Assembly (NCBI GenBank): GCA_026018925.1
Contig: JAKSZU010000009.1
Coordinates: 68,126,949-68,190,948, forward strand
Reading direction: 5' to 3'
Source of the DNA: Tupaia tana
Lineage: Eukaryota > Chordata > Mammalia > Scandentia > Tupaiidae
DNA length: 64,000 nucleotides
Below the pieces are notes generated by a model that saw nothing but the letters and a program-made list of their open reading frames with translations, did not search any database and was not told the DNA's origin. This document shows, piece after piece, positions 11,579 to 22,800 of this stretch (position 1 is its first letter; each line of letters begins with the position of its first letter). Made by a program: the position numbers and the translations under genes.

Positions 11579-11845
11579 TTTTTTTTTTTGAAAGGTTTTT
11601 CACTATAGGGCGCGTGCGCTCGCCAGACAGACAGAGAGAAACAGAGAGATAGAAAGCGAGAAGTCACCCCCCCCAGGGGGAATTGGTCACGCCGCAATCC
11701 CTTCTCTTCCATTCTCCTCTCGGGATCTTGGGCATGCACGCACACGCGCCCGGCGTGAGTTTCAAGCCACCGGGTCCGGGACATGAACTGTGGTCGACTA
11801 CGTGGGAGTCCAGCGACATAGCCATTACGCTAATTGCTGGTTCCC
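11579..11845 (-). mobile_element. SINE family A, young, in MITE
   Basis: Minus copy with GGTTTTTCACTATAGGGCGCG end, many intact CpGs and head ending GCTGGTTCCC. Long TSD AAACCTGCATGAACTTTTT at about 11560-11578 and 11846-11864. Target is the MITE's right terminal repeat. Confidence 0.95.
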
Positions 11846-11879
11846 AAACCTGCATGAACTTTTTGAAGAGCCCTTGCAT

Positions 11880-11915
11880 AAACACACGCACGCGCACACA
11901 CACACACACATACGT
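11880..11915. repeat. (CA)n/(CACG)n microsatellite
   Basis: Degenerate CA repeat with several CpG-containing units just right of the MITE. Confidence 0.85.
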
Positions 11916-12219
11916 ATGCATGCAGCACTACTTAACTAATGACACTATTGTTGAATATGTTGAGCAACTATAATTGTTCTTTGAAAAATAAAGCAGCCAG
12001 AATGTGGCCAGAATGTAGTTTTGTGTTTTCGGTTTCCTTTTTGCTTTATCTCAATACTGCGATCTAATCAGTTTAATCTGTTACCATGCCTGATTGTTAT
12101 TATGATTAGCACTTCCTTAATCTTAGAGTTTTTTCCCCCTAAAAAGTTGAACCTATTCATCCATCAGCTGGTAATTGGTATATATGGATTTTATCCTTAG
12201 CTATTTGGAGTTAAATGAG

Positions 12220-12490
12220 CATAAAGGCTCTTGGTATGGAGTATTAGAGTATCTCGCTACTCGCCTAGATGCCATGGCACAGGCAGTAGGGACACTGCTG
12301 TGCAATGCTGGCAACCATCAGCAGGCTTATGTCCTGGATCTACCTCTACAAGCCTGGTGTGCCCACAGGTGTGCCTCTGATCCTGGCTGGCGCGACAAGG
12401 GTTTGGGAACAATCATAGGATGAAGACCCTATTGTATATGCCTTCCATTCTTTTTCTCTGAAAATAAATAGCAAACTTTAAAAAAAAATG
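12220..12490 (+). mobile_element. Possible old SINE relic
   Basis: 'gcaggcttatgtcctgga', 'gcctctgatcctggctgg', a CT-rich stretch and GAAAATAAATAG followed by an A-run suggest a degraded tRNA-type SINE, perhaps family B. The assignment is weak. Confidence 0.3.
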
Positions 12491-12584
12491 AATACCTCAG
12501 TGCAGGCTAGAAGTGACTCTGCCAAGCATTTACCACTCCCAGTTGTTCTTCCTATTTTTTGATATTACATACCTCAGTCCAGTT

Positions 12585-12905
12585 CATTATATCGTTTCTG
12601 CTTTCATTTTTTTATTATTATTATTTCAATTTATTTGCATTCATTCACTGTATATCATTACAGCATACAAAATGAGATTTTCCATCCAGAGTACACTGCA
12701 TATTGTCTCAATCAAGCACATCAACAAACATGTTATTGTCAGCAAATAATTTTCCATTTCTTATTTTCTGTATGTTTTGCTTTTTTTCCCCCCATCCTTG
12801 ATTCCCTATCACCCTCTGCCATCTCCCACTCTCCTCCCACACTGTCTCTGGTATCCATGTTTGCTTTCTATACTGTTTTCCCCCCACATTTTATTGAATT
12901 ACTAA
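12585..12905 (-). mobile_element. L1 3' UTR fragment
   Basis: Plus strand reads TATTATTATTATTTC (reverse of an AAT-rich tail), CATTCACTGTATATCATTACAGC, GCAAATAATTTTCCATTTC, then a pyrimidine-rich block. The same layout is seen at 61280-61535 and at the 3' end of the L1 at 5840. Non-coding. Confidence 0.65.
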
Positions 12906-13139
12906 AGACCTTTATTAAAATTTTAATGTCATTCTTAAAGTTTAACCTTAGGGTTAGGCTTCCTGCTCCTACTTAACTTTACCTTTGTGAACCTGACTGT
13001 TAAATGTACTCTGAATCCCAATTAATTTTGTTCTAGCATCTGAGAATAAATTGGTCTACATCGTTTTTCATGCCCTTTATGAAACAAAGAACAGGAAATT
13101 CTTCTTCTTCCAAGAAATAATAGATCCTTCTTAGATGTC

Positions 13140-14100
13140 CAAGGTGACAAGTCGTTTTTAAAAATATTAAACCTTTGTTTTAAATTTAGAATAGTTTAAA
13201 TTTTAGGAAATCTTGTAAAGATAATTCAGAGTATTTCCATTTATCTCACATTCAGCTTCCTTAATTTTTAACATTTTAAATTATTTTGGTATGTTTGTTC
13301 CAACTGATGAGCCAATATTGATATAGTATTATTAACTAAAGTATATACTTTAATCATATTCTCTCAATTTTCCCCTAATGTTTTCTTTCCCAGATCTTAC
13401 CCAGAATACCATACCATGTTACTTTTTTTTTTTTTTTGAGAGATCTTTGATATAGGGATTATGCGTTTGATGTAGAGAGAAAATGAGAAAACACCCCCCA
13501 GGAGGGATGGCTATGCCTCAATCAATCCCTTCCCCTCCATTCTCTCCTCTCAGGATTTTGGCTATGCAAACACACATGTCCGACAGAAGTTTCAAATTGC
13601 CAGGTCAGAGATGCAAACCGTGGTTGACCATGTGGGAGTCCAGCACCTAAACCACTATGCCTCCTGCTTGGCCCCCACGTTACCTTTATTTTTGCATGTC
13701 TTCCTAGGCTCCTCCAGGCCTTGGCAGTTTCTTAGCTTGTTTGTGATAACCTCAACAATTTTGAGGAGTACTGTTTAGGTATTTTTGTAGAATGTCCCTC
13801 AATTTGAGTTTTTCTGATGTTTTGCTCATGATTAGAAAACAATTTTGGTAGGAAAATCATAGAGATGAAATTCTATTCTCATCACATCATATCAAGGGTA
13901 CATATTATCAATGTAATTTATCACTGTTTATGTTGACCTTGATCATAAGATAGTGTTTGCCTGAGAGAGTTTTTTTGCAAGGTTTCTCCACTGGAAAGTT
14001 ATTTCCCCTCCATTTTCCATATTGTACTCTCTGGAAAGAAGTCACTAAACTTAGCCCACATTTAAGAGTTGGGGGAGCTAAGCTTCACCTAGTCAGTGCT
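13140..14100 (-). mobile_element. Old L1M 3' UTR remnant
   Basis: Plus-strand text 'catcacatcatatcaagggtacatattatca', 'gttgaccttgatcataagatagtgtttgcc' and 'ggtttctccactggaaagtta' is the antisense of an old L1M-type 3' UTR as I know the family. Split by a SINE at 13425-13673. Confidence 0.65.
13425..13673 (-). mobile_element. SINE family A, old
   Basis: Minus copy: poly(T), GAGAGATCTTTGATATAGGGATTATGCG, GA block, head ending CTGCTTGGCCCC. Diverged TSD CCATGTTACTTT versus CCACGTTACCTT. Confidence 0.85.
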
Positions 14101-14680
14101 ATTATGTACCATTTTATGTAGTGTACATAATGTGGTATTACTATTAGAGGCAGTTGGACACTGTCTCATTTGGTACAAGATATATTATACACTGCTGGAA
14201 CATAAAAAACTTAAAATGATTAGCAATATTCAGCATATGTTCTTTGGCAATGAATACATTTTTCATAAGAGAAAATGTTATGCTCATGATAATACATCAT
14301 GTATTACATGCAACCATGAGGTAGTGGTGCAGAAGTCTGAAACCACAAATTAGTATAATCTTACCTAAATTTCTGATAGAATATTTACCATTTTTGTAAA
14401 TGAAATCACTTTCGTAATTAAAGGTTTATTCTTAAGTGTACTCTGTTTTTGGAAAGAATCTTTATTTACTGTACGTGGTTCTTAAACTCAACATTTGCAT
14501 GAATATTATTAAGCAGTACAAACCAAAATGCAATTCTGTACACCAAAATTTTGATGAGTTCTCACTATATTAACGTACCTAAATAACAATAAACAAGGCT
14601 CATCTTTAATAACCAAAGTATTTTTGAAAATATTTGAAATTTGGTATTTATTTTTCCTAAAATAAAAATATGATGCACTG
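14101..14680. other. No gene or repeat recognised
   Basis: AT-rich single-copy-looking sequence with only short chance reading frames. Confidence 0.5.
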
Positions 14681-14883
14681 GGGCTGGCAGGTGGCATGAT
14701 GGTTAAGGCACCTGGACTGTCACATGGCTGACCATGGTTTGAGTCTCAGACTTGGCAACTTGCTTTCTCACTTTCCTTCTTTCTCTCTCTCTCTCTCTCT
14801 GGTCAACTTCAACAGAAATGAAATAAAATAAAATAATGACAGTGAATAAAGTTAAATAAAATAATTCTAAAAAAAAGAAAAGA
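14681..14883 (+). mobile_element. SINE family C (short type)
   Basis: Head GGGCTGGCAGGTGGCATGATGG with B-box-like GGTTTGAGTCTC. It then jumps straight to CT repeats and a tail of AATGACAGTGAATAAAG and AAATAAAATAATTCT. Lacks the CCAAGATCCCGAGAGG body of family A. Same tail at 41964 and 38289, and reversed at 17281. Confidence 0.85.
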
Positions 14884-14931
14884 ATTTGAGGCACTAATTA
14901 TTTGGATCATTCTGCATGGAAGAAGCATTAC

Positions 14932-15204
14932 TTTTTTCTTTCTTTCTTTTTTTTTGAAGAGAAAGATTTTTGCTATAGGGTGCATGCGCTTCCTGGAGAG
15001 ACAGAAAGACAAAGTGCAAAGCGAGAAATCACCCCCGGGGGATGGCCATGCTATAATCCCTTCTCCTCCATTCTCCTCTTGGGATTTTGGGCAGGAACAC
15101 AAATGCACCCAGGATGAATTTTAAGTGACTGTGTTGGGGGATTCAAATGACAGTCCACTACTTGGGAGTCCAGCGATGTAACTATTATGCCATCTGCTGG
15201 TCCC
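14932..15204 (-). mobile_element. SINE family A
   Basis: Minus copy with TTTTTGCTATAGGGTGCATGCG end, GAAATCACCCCCGGGGGATGG and head ending CTGCTGGTCCC. Lies back to back with the next element. Confidence 0.9.
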
Positions 15205-15208
15205 TCAT

Positions 15209-15238
15209 TTCTTTTTCTTTTCTTCCTTTCTTTCTTTC

Positions 15239-15293
<55 letters not shown>

Positions 15294-15537
15294 CTTTCTG
15301 TTTTCTTTAGGATGCATGTGCTCACCAGAGAGAGACAGAGAGAAAAGGAAACTGAGAAATCACCCCCTCAGGGAATGACCATGTCACAATCCTTTCTCCT
15401 CCAGTCTTCTCCTGGGATTTGGGGCATTCATGCCCATGTACCTGTGTGACTATCAAGCTGGCAAGCCCAAGACTCTACCTGCACAGCCAGTCATGTGGGA
15501 TTCAGCTGACTTAATCTCCACACCATCTGTTGGCCCC
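15209..15537 (-). mobile_element. SINE family A with expanded (CTTT)n tail
   Basis: Minus copy whose tail has become a long (CTTT)n tract (15228-15296), followed by GGATGCATGTGCTCACC, GA block and head ending TGTTGGCCCC. The tail repeat is purine-rich (AAAG)n on the element's own strand. Confidence 0.85.
15228..15296. repeat. (CTTT)n microsatellite
   Basis: Near-perfect tetranucleotide array grown from the SINE A-tail. In the minus reading it gives a lysine/glutamate-rich chance frame that is not a gene. Confidence 0.95.
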
Positions 15538-15673
15538 AAGGAAGTATTTCTGATGCAGAAGGCAAGGACGTAACTTTGTTGGTTTCTATATCAATAATAT
15601 AAATGACTGAAGCAATAACAAAAACAGCATATTTCCTAGTGACCACATACTTCAACTCATCCTCCGTTGAGAC

Positions 15674-15676
15674 AAA

Positions 15677-15701
<25 letters not shown>
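15674..15701. repeat. Poly(A) tract, 28 nt
   Basis: Uninterrupted A-run followed by ACTAAACTAAAC. No SINE or LINE body precedes it that I can identify. Confidence 0.9.
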
Positions 15702-15707
<6 letters not shown>

Positions 15708-15954
15708 TAAACTTAACCCCTACAAGTAATTTTGGTTATATATAATTAACGGGTTTGAGTACAGAACAATGTATTGAAATAGGTTTCTGTGGCATAAACT
15801 AGGGTGTCCTACATCTGTTCAGTCTTGTGAGATCATGCTATTGTGTAGGTTTTTCTTGGAAACTCTATGACATCTATTCTGAACATGTTTTTCTTCCATT
15901 ATACATTTCTTTCGGATAATCATGGAAACAAGGATGATAATGATTATAATAATA

Positions 15955-16085
15955 ATGGTAATATTACTTCCTAAAATTTTTGAGCATTTAGTGTATGTCA
16001 AGGACAGTGTCAACATATTTACATGAATTGTTCATTTAATTCTCACAAAAAGACACATATTGTCCTCATTTTAGAGATGATAATG
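15955..16085 (-). mobile_element. MIR-like fragment
   Basis: 'gagcatttagtgtatgtcaaggacagtg ... attcatttaattctcacaa ... cctcattttagagatgataa' follows the antisense MIR core (size, 'ttaatcctcaca', 'cattttacagatga'). Confidence 0.65.
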
Positions 16086-16260
16086 ACCATATTAATAATA
16101 AACAACATATTACTAAAGATAGTGATGGGACCACCAGGTGGCATGAGTTTAAGGCACTGGATCCCATATGGCCAACCCTGTGGTTAGAGTACCAGGGTCT
16201 CTGTGGTTCAAAAATCCATGCCAGGCACATGTGCATGTGTGGTCAAAAATTCTGAGAGAA

Positions 16261-16520
16261 GGGAACCAGCAGTTAGTGTAATGGCTATGTCGCTGGACTC
16301 CCATGTAGTCGACCGCGGTTCGCATCCCGGACCTGGTGGCTTAAAACTCACGCCGGGCGCATGTGCGTGCGTGCCCAAGATCCCGAGAGGAGAATGGAGG
16401 AGAAGGGATTGCGGCGTGACCATCCCCCCTAGGGGGTGATTTCTCGCTTTCTGTCTCTATGTCTCTCTCTCTCTGTCTGGGGAGCGCACGCGCCCTATAG
16501 CGAAAACCTCTTAAAAAAAA
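16261..16520 (+). mobile_element. SINE family A, first insertion of a same-site pair
   Basis: GGGAACCAGCAGTTAGTG head, CCCAAGATCCCGAGAGGAG body, CCCTATAGCGAAAACCTC end and A-tail. Left target copy AAAAATTCTGAGAGAA at 16245-16260, right copy after the next element. CTAGGGGG in place of CTGGGGGG and TTAAAACTC place it in the commoner subfamily. Confidence 0.95.
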
Positions 16521-16528
16521 AAAATTCT

Positions 16529-16792
16529 GGGAACCAGCAGTTAGTGTAATGGCTATGTCGCTGGACTCCCACGTAGTCGACCGCGGTTCGCGTCTCGGAC
16601 CCGGTGGCTTACAACTCACGCCGGGCGCGTGTGCGTGCGTGCCCAAGATCCCGAGAGGAGAATGGAGGAGAAGGGATTGCGGCGTGACCATCCCCCCTGG
16701 GGGGTGATTTCTCGCTTTCTGTCTCTATATCTCTCTCTGTCTGTCTGGCGAGCGCACGCGCCCTATAGCGAAAAACCTCTCCAAAAAAAAAA
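16529..16792 (+). mobile_element. SINE family A, young subfamily, second insertion at the same site
   Basis: Begins right after AAAATTCTG (16521-16528), a partial copy of the target, and is followed by AAAATTCTGAGAGAA. Diagnostic GCGTCTCGGACCC and GGCTTACAACTCACG are shared with the copy at 35198; the copy at 62068 shares TTACAACTC and has CTCAGACCC. CpG-rich and little diverged. Confidence 0.95.
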
Positions 16793-16931
16793 AAAATTCT
16801 GAGAGAACACTGGTGGAGATGGAATTGTGACAGGGTCATTCCCTCTCGGGGGAGGGGGTGATTTCTCACATTTCATCTCTCTTTCTGCTTCTCTCTGCTG
16901 AGCACATGTGCCCTATAAGAATCATAGAAAA

Positions 16932-17188
16932 GGACCAGCAGTTGACTTAGTGGTTATGTCGCCGGACTCCCATATAGCTGACCGTGGTTCAAGTCCTGAA
17001 CCCAGTGGCTTAAAATCACGCTGGGTGTGTGTGTGTATGCCTAAGATCCCAAGAAAAGAATGGAGGAGAAGGAATTGCAATGTGGCCATCCTCCATGGGG
17101 GGTGATTTCTCTCTTTCTGTCTCTCTTTCTCTCTCTGTCTTTCTGTCCAACTCACACACCTTATAGCAAAACCCTCTCAAAAAAAATA
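16932..17188 (+). mobile_element. SINE family A, fourth in the head-to-tail stack
   Basis: GGACCAGCAGTTGACTTAGTGG head, body AAGATCCCAAGAAAAGAATGG, end CCTTATAGCAAAACCCTCTC plus A-tail. Starts in the tail of the old split SINE. Confidence 0.9.
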
Positions 17189-17280
17189 GGTTTAAAGAAT
17201 GTAATAGTCTATTTTATGTGTCAATTTAACTGGGCCACAGTGTACCCAGATATTTGATTAAACACTTTTTTTAGAATTAT

Positions 17281-17447
17281 CTAATTTTATTTGTTATTAT
17301 TATCATTATTATTATTTTCAATTTACTATAGGGCAAAGAGAGAGGAAGAGAGGGAAAGTAAGAAAGCAAGCCACCATGTCTGGGACTCAAACCACAGCTC
17401 TTCATTTGGGAATTCAGCACCTTAACCACTATGCCACCTGCGGGCCA
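17281..17447 (-). mobile_element. SINE family C
   Basis: Reverse complement of the AAT-rich tail (TTATTATTATCATTATTATTA), GA-rich block, then directly the head (ATGTCTGGGACTCAAACC ... CACCTGCGGGCC). No family A body. Confidence 0.75.
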
Positions 17448-17754
17448 CTGCATGTGTCTGTGAGGATATTTCTGGATAAGATGAATACTTAAATCAATAG
17501 ACTGCATAAAGCAGATGGATCTCCCCAGTGTGAGTGGGCTCAATCAAATCTGTTGAAGACTTCAATAGCATAAAAGACTAAATGATAAAGAAGTTGCTCT
17601 TTGCCCAACTGTCTTCAAACTGGGACATTGGTCTTCTTTTGCTTTCAGTTTTGGACTTAAGCTAAAACTAATTTATTTGCTTTCGTGGATATCCAGCTTA
17701 ACCACTGAAAGTTGCGAACTTCTCAGCCTCCATAATCACACTAGCCCATTTTTA

Positions 17755-17908
17755 AAATTATATATGGATAATTACTATATCATATATTATGTAATATTAG
17801 TACACAAATATGTAATATTACATATTTTATTATATATTTATATATCAATATATAATTGAAATATTAGCATGTATTAATACATTATATAATATATACTTTA
17901 TATATATG

Positions 17909-17956
<48 letters not shown>

Positions 17957-17965
17957 TGTAAACAC
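17755..17965. repeat. AT-rich region with (TA)n
   Basis: Long TA-alternating sequence including a (TA)n run at about 17919-17948. Likely an unstable, easily unwound stretch. Confidence 0.9.
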
Positions 17966-18309
17966 TTCCTATTAGTTGTTTTTCTGAAGATCCTAACCAA
18001 TATAGAGGGTAAGAGCTGAAATTCAAAACTAGAACTGACCTCAAGCCTAAACTCATAACCATTACTCAGTGTTTACCTACTTTTCCGTTCAGTTCCTCAA
18101 TAAAGTCCCTTTAACCAAAGAGTTCAAGAACTCATGATAAATTAGAATTTCTTCATTTACTTTGTTTACTTCATATCCATAAATATTTCTGTTTTTCTAC
18201 ATTTCCTTAGAAAGTAAATTTTTTCAGATCCTCATTATTTCTCCAACAGTTTCCTTACTAGTCTCTTCTCTGCAAATATTTCTCCTCATATTTAACATTT
18301 TCACAACCT

Positions 18310-18640
18310 GCAACCTGATCATTCATTCATTCGATGATTATTGAGTATCTCTTATATGCCCTTTTTTAGACAGTGGACTTAAAATGATCACAGCAGAGTG
18401 GTATTTGTAGTCATGAAGATCACATTATACTCAAGGTTACTAAAAAAAAAAAAAAAGATGATTTCATAAAAAGTAGGAAGAGAATAAAACAGAACCAAGA
18501 CAGAGATTTAAAGTGTGGTGTTAGATAACTATGCTGTTAAAGGAAGGCCTTTGTGAGGAGATGAGAATTGAACTAAGATCTGAATGACTAGGGATGAACC
18601 ATGGGAAGAACTTGATGCAAGTTTCGTGTATTTAAGGAAA
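18310..18640 (+). mobile_element. L2 remnant (pieces)
   Basis: 'attcattcattcgatgattattgagtatct' and 'gaaggcctttgtgaggagatgagaattgaactaagatctgaatga' are the sense-strand L2 pattern near its 3' end. Diverged and discontinuous. Confidence 0.6.
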
Positions 18641-18654
18641 GAAGAAAAATGATC

Positions 18655-18968
18655 TAGCTACTGATGCACAACTGTAACACAGCGACATGCGAGGCTGGAA
18701 GCTACACGGCCAACTGTGAGCTCAGATCTCTGGGTTGGCCTGAAAATATGCCAGGCATGTGTAAGTGACCAGAATCCTGAGGAATTAGAGGGCCAAGGAA
18801 AGGAGATTGCAGTGTAATGAGACCTTGCTGAGGTTCCCCCTAGGTCTCTCTTTTTTTTCTCTGTCTTTTGCTTGCACATGTATATGCTCTCTATCAGAAA
18901 AGAAAACAAGGAAAAGAAGGGAAAAAAAAGAGAAAAGAAAAAAAATGAAGAAAAAAGAGTGAAACTAA
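18655..18968 (+). mobile_element. SINE family A-like, very old
   Basis: Recognisable order: CACGGCCAACTGTG head part, GTGACCAGAATCCTGAGGAATTAG body, GGAGATTGCAGTG, CT-rich stretch, CACATGTATATGCTCTC and a purine-rich tail. Strongly substituted. Confidence 0.6.
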
Positions 18969-19437
18969 ACCCAGTGAACAGGTAGAGGGGTAGTACCAGA
19001 TACATTGAAATCATAGGCAGAAAGCAAAAAAGTAAGTGGCATATTCTTCCTTTTTCTTCCCAGTAGTCACACATATTGTGATTTTATATGCACCAAACTC
19101 ATCTTAACACACAGATTAAGACTGGAGTTAGGGGTCTGTGCAGTTAGTAGACAGAAGAAAAATTTTAAGAATTTTCTAGATATCATGTAAGCCATTAATT
19201 TTTGGCAGTTAACAAGAAAATAATGTTCCAATCCCTATACTGTACATGTTCCCAAATAAAGACTACTTCTGTGTCTATTTGAAGCAAATAGAATTTTCTT
19301 TAGACTATAAATCAATTCAAAGTCACCATTGTGTGTTGGAATAAAATTATTTTTTTAATTTTTGTTTAATAGTTTACTTTTTAAAATTTCATTTTCACTC
19401 TTTTTTAAACTAAGATCATCCCATGTTAATATCACTC
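18969..19437. other. No gene recognised
   Basis: AT-rich sequence without a clear repeat or reading frame. Confidence 0.5.
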
Positions 19438-19685
19438 TTTTTTTTTTTTTTTTTTTTTTTAAGGTTTTTGCCATAGGGTAAATGTGCTCTTTAGGGAGAC
19501 AGTGAGAGAGACTATGAGAACTCACCCTTCAGGGGAGATAGCCATACTGCAATCTCTTCTCCATTCTCCTCCTAGGATTTTGGGCATGCACACACAAGAA
19601 TTTCAAACTGCCAGATCTGGGACTCAAACCACAGTCAGCCATTTGGGAGTCCAACGTCTTCACCACCGTGCCACTTGCTGGTCTC
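19438..19685 (-). mobile_element. SINE family A
   Basis: Minus copy with 20+ T tail, GGTTTTTGCCATAGGGTAAATG, GA block, head ending CACTTGCTGGTCTC. The middle lacks part of the usual body. Confidence 0.85.
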
Positions 19686-19775
19686 AAGATCTCTCTTCTA
19701 TTTTAATGCCTATTGAAATCTTATTATTTCTCATCTGGCCATCATATGTTTAGTTATGTTCTTATTGAACATTGT

Positions 19776-19856
19776 GTTGGGTTGTTGGAAAAGTCGTGAC
19801 CCATTTTTCACATAGAAAAACAGAAAAAGACATCATGCCTTTTCCGACCAATCAAT
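19776..19856. mobile_element. Mariner-like MITE, about 80 bp
   Basis: TIR GTTGTTGGAAAAGTCGTGAC at the left, imperfect reverse complement ATGCCTTTTCCGACCAATC at the right, joined by CATAGAAAAACAGAAAA. Same element at 31085 and 55456. No transposase. Resembles mariner-derived miniatures in structure; the family name is not assigned. Confidence 0.8.
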
Positions 19857-22800
19857 ATTTTTATTACCAGTGTATTTTAGGGTAATTAAGCATTAAATAA
19901 AAGTGCTATAATCACAAAAATTACTTCTAGTAATCATAGCTTAGATAAATAATAGATTTCTGTCTTACATAAGCAACAATACTAACTCTTCTTTTAAAAA
20001 AAATAAGGGTTTTGATGAGCCCATAATTTTAGCATCAGCCTTTTATTAAGTGAATAAAATCTGGAGCACTAACTTATTTTGACAACAGTATATCCTGTTA
20101 TATAGATATGGAATAAATGCAACTACCTATATCAGTAATTTTCTACATGTGTGTGACTATTATTATTTGATAAGGACTTAACAGCTAGTGCCAATTATCT
20201 CTAACGGTATGGCTATTAATATTATTATTAATATTGTTATTATTTATCCTATAAAATTAGGAAAATAATGCATATTAGGATTCTCAATTCTCAACCATAT
20301 ACATTTTTATTTCCTTATGATTTGTTTGTGGAAAAGAGACACCTGTGCAAGCATTAGTAAAAAATGAAATATTTTTGATAAATAATGCTATGATGTATTT
20401 TCAAAGGTCAAACATTTACAATAAAGTATTTTTTCCTAAATAATTTAAATTTATTGCTGCTAATACATGAAGATACAGGGGTTAAAAGTAATAAACTTTC
20501 CCATGCTGTGCACGCTGAGATAACAAAAAAAATCCACTCATATTAAAAAACAACGTAGTAATTCAACTATATGCATGATTGTGTTCCATTCATTCCCATG
20601 GAGCATCCCTGTTGTCAAGGAGCAAATATAACATCCCATTAGCAATATCCCCTGATAGATTTAGTATCTACATATAGTGCTTATTAGAAGTTTTGAAGGT
20701 AGTTATTAACTATGATTTATTTCCTACTACTGGACCACTAGAAAGCACAACTGGATGTTTCCTCTCTACAGTCAGCACTTTTTGGAGGATTATAAAACAT
20801 TTTTCTATCCTTGAAAGAGTTAAGATTTTAACCCAAACACACACACACACACACGCAGATTATTTCTAGTAGTAACTTTTGCCACTAAAAGTGATATTTG
20901 ATTTTGAGAAAGACCTGGAATATAGGGAAATTTCTAGAAAAATGCTTCCTTTGAATTATTGTAAGAGTTTTGAATTGTTTGCATATTTTTGTAAAGCTAT
21001 TATAAAAAAGTTTTGAATTTTATACAGATTTTTGCAAAGGTATTGAAAAGATATTTATAGATAAATTGACTGCACCCATTTTATCAGTCCAGTAATTTTC
21101 AATGGTACCATATACATTGTCTCATAGTTTATCATTTTTATTATCAGTTTGAAGCGCATTAAGACAAAAGAACATGAATTCATCTCTTCCCAGTGACAGA
21201 TTGAAATATGTTAATTTAATAATGTATTTATTGATTTTACATATGCTGGACTTTTTAAATATTAAAGTTGTGCAAAATTGAAAAAAATTCTATTTCAGTT
21301 GATAAAAGCTCAGCTAACGTCCAAGAATTTAAGCTCAAGTTCTTTCTATAAAGAAAATATGTTCTTTTCCTTCTTATATTCCATGCTCAGGAACTGGCTT
21401 CCCCTTAACATGTCTTAGGTAGACAACACTTATTTCTTATTACTCTCTCTAGCAACTCTTCGTGATACAGCTGTAATTAATTTTATACAGAGCACTGTAT
21501 TTCTGATGCTATTATTTCATTTTCTTTTCATTAGTTTGTTTTTTCCCTATTATATTTAAGAACAGAGGAGCTAATCATTTACTTCATTTGTGACTCCACA
21601 AATTGTGGTCCAAATAACTATGTGTTTTTTAATGTATTAATTTTTTTTCCTTTATGTTCTATCAAGATACTTGGCACTTCTTCAAAGTTATACAAGAATC
21701 CACTTAACTGTCTTCTCAAATAAAGCATTTCCTATGTAATAATTACAGCCCAGTCAGGAGTCAGAAACCAAATAACCATTTAGATGAGAAAAGTTAAATA
21801 TAAAGAATTATTAAGCTACGATAAGACAGTAATCATATGATGTAAGAAAATGCTATAGAATAACATACAGGTTGAAGGGCAGTATCTAAGGAAGAACAAT
21901 TTTGGAAGAATATCTCTGCCTCAAGGCTGAAATTGAGACCTCATTTGAGATTGTGCATATATAATATATAGCTCACTGGATGGTAGAGATGTTTTCTGTT
22001 TTGACCGTGCCAGAGCTGATCTACCATTGTTGGACAAGTTATAAGCAGTGCAACCCGGTAGCCATAGGAAACATTAATCAATTGTTTAGTATATGCATGA
22101 AAAGGGACTAAACACAATGGTGTGGGATTTTTCATGTGGCTCCTGGGAGGGAGGCATATGGAGTATACTGTCAATATTGGACGGGTCACGGCATCAGAAG
22201 AGCCACAGAAGACAAACTTTTGGGGGACAGGGATGCAGACGGAGTCGGAGTGCTATCAGTGTGAGCAGGATTCCTGAAGCATGAAGTATTAGTGTTGGAA
22301 CAACTGCAGAAAGATAATTACCAGGTTGCACTGGGACTGCAAAGCCACTGAGGGACTATGTCTTCTACATGCATGGCTAAGGCTGAGCACCACCAAACAT
22401 CTTCTCGCCCATGCCACTGGCCGATGGCACAGTTAACAAAAACTATCAAGAGAAGGCCTAAATTCTACAATGTCTCTCTGGTGTCTCCTATGAGAAAGTT
22501 CAACCTAATATTCATTTTAAAGTAGAAATGCTTTTTAAAAATCTATTAATTACTATAGAGCAGATACTGAAGAGTGAATTTGAATCTAAGAGCCACTGAA
22601 TCTATAACTGGCACACTCTATCAAGTATGTATGAAAAGAAATTGATATTTTTGTCTTTCATTTCTAACCAAAAAATAATCTGGCACCATGTAAAGAAATA
22701 TTGTCGCTCTTCCATTAGTCTCCCTTTGAACCTCTGTGTTGCTCCTGTGAAAATGATCAGAATCAAAATGGAATCACTTTTGTCAAAAGCCTAACAAATA

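Larger units (their letters stand above)
11181..11874. mobile_element. MITE-like DNA element (TIR GGGCACTTCAAAAAGT), split by two SINEs
   Basis: Terminal inverted repeats AGGGCACTTCAAAAAGTCTG at the left and CATGAACTTTTTGAAGAGCCCT at the right. Interior AAATCCATGCAGTTTTTTTCATAAT. The same element recurs at 48621-49014. No transposase is encoded, so it was non-autonomous. Family A SINEs lie inside it at 11300-11559 and 11579-11845. Confidence 0.75.
16127..16926 (+). mobile_element. SINE family A, old copy split by two younger SINEs
   Basis: First half 16127-16260 (GGGACCACCAGGTGGCATGAG head to GGTCAAAAATTCTGAGAG). Second half resumes at 16801 and ends CCCTATAAGAATCATAG. The split is at AAAAATTCTGAGAGAA, the target used by the two insertions between. 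Confidence 0.9.

Noticed and set aside
15228..15296. CRISPR-like repetition
   Set aside because: It is a simple microsatellite without spaced unique units; the genome is mammalian.
15051..15317. Lysine/arginine/glutamate-rich minus-strand frame
   Set aside because: It translates the (CTTT)n microsatellite and a SINE end.
16203..16691. Recurring predicted peptides ([33 protein letters not shown] and similar) found at dozens of places
   Set aside because: They are the family A SINE body and head read in different frames. They recur wherever a copy lies, on either strand, and are not conserved proteins.
18658..19074. 138-codon minus-strand frame with hydrophobic and Phe-rich segments
   Set aside because: Phe/Leu richness comes from the purine-rich tail of an old SINE read backwards.
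22093..22284. 63-codon Arg/Ser-rich frame
   Set aside because: Short, no homology, lies in possible old LTR sequence.
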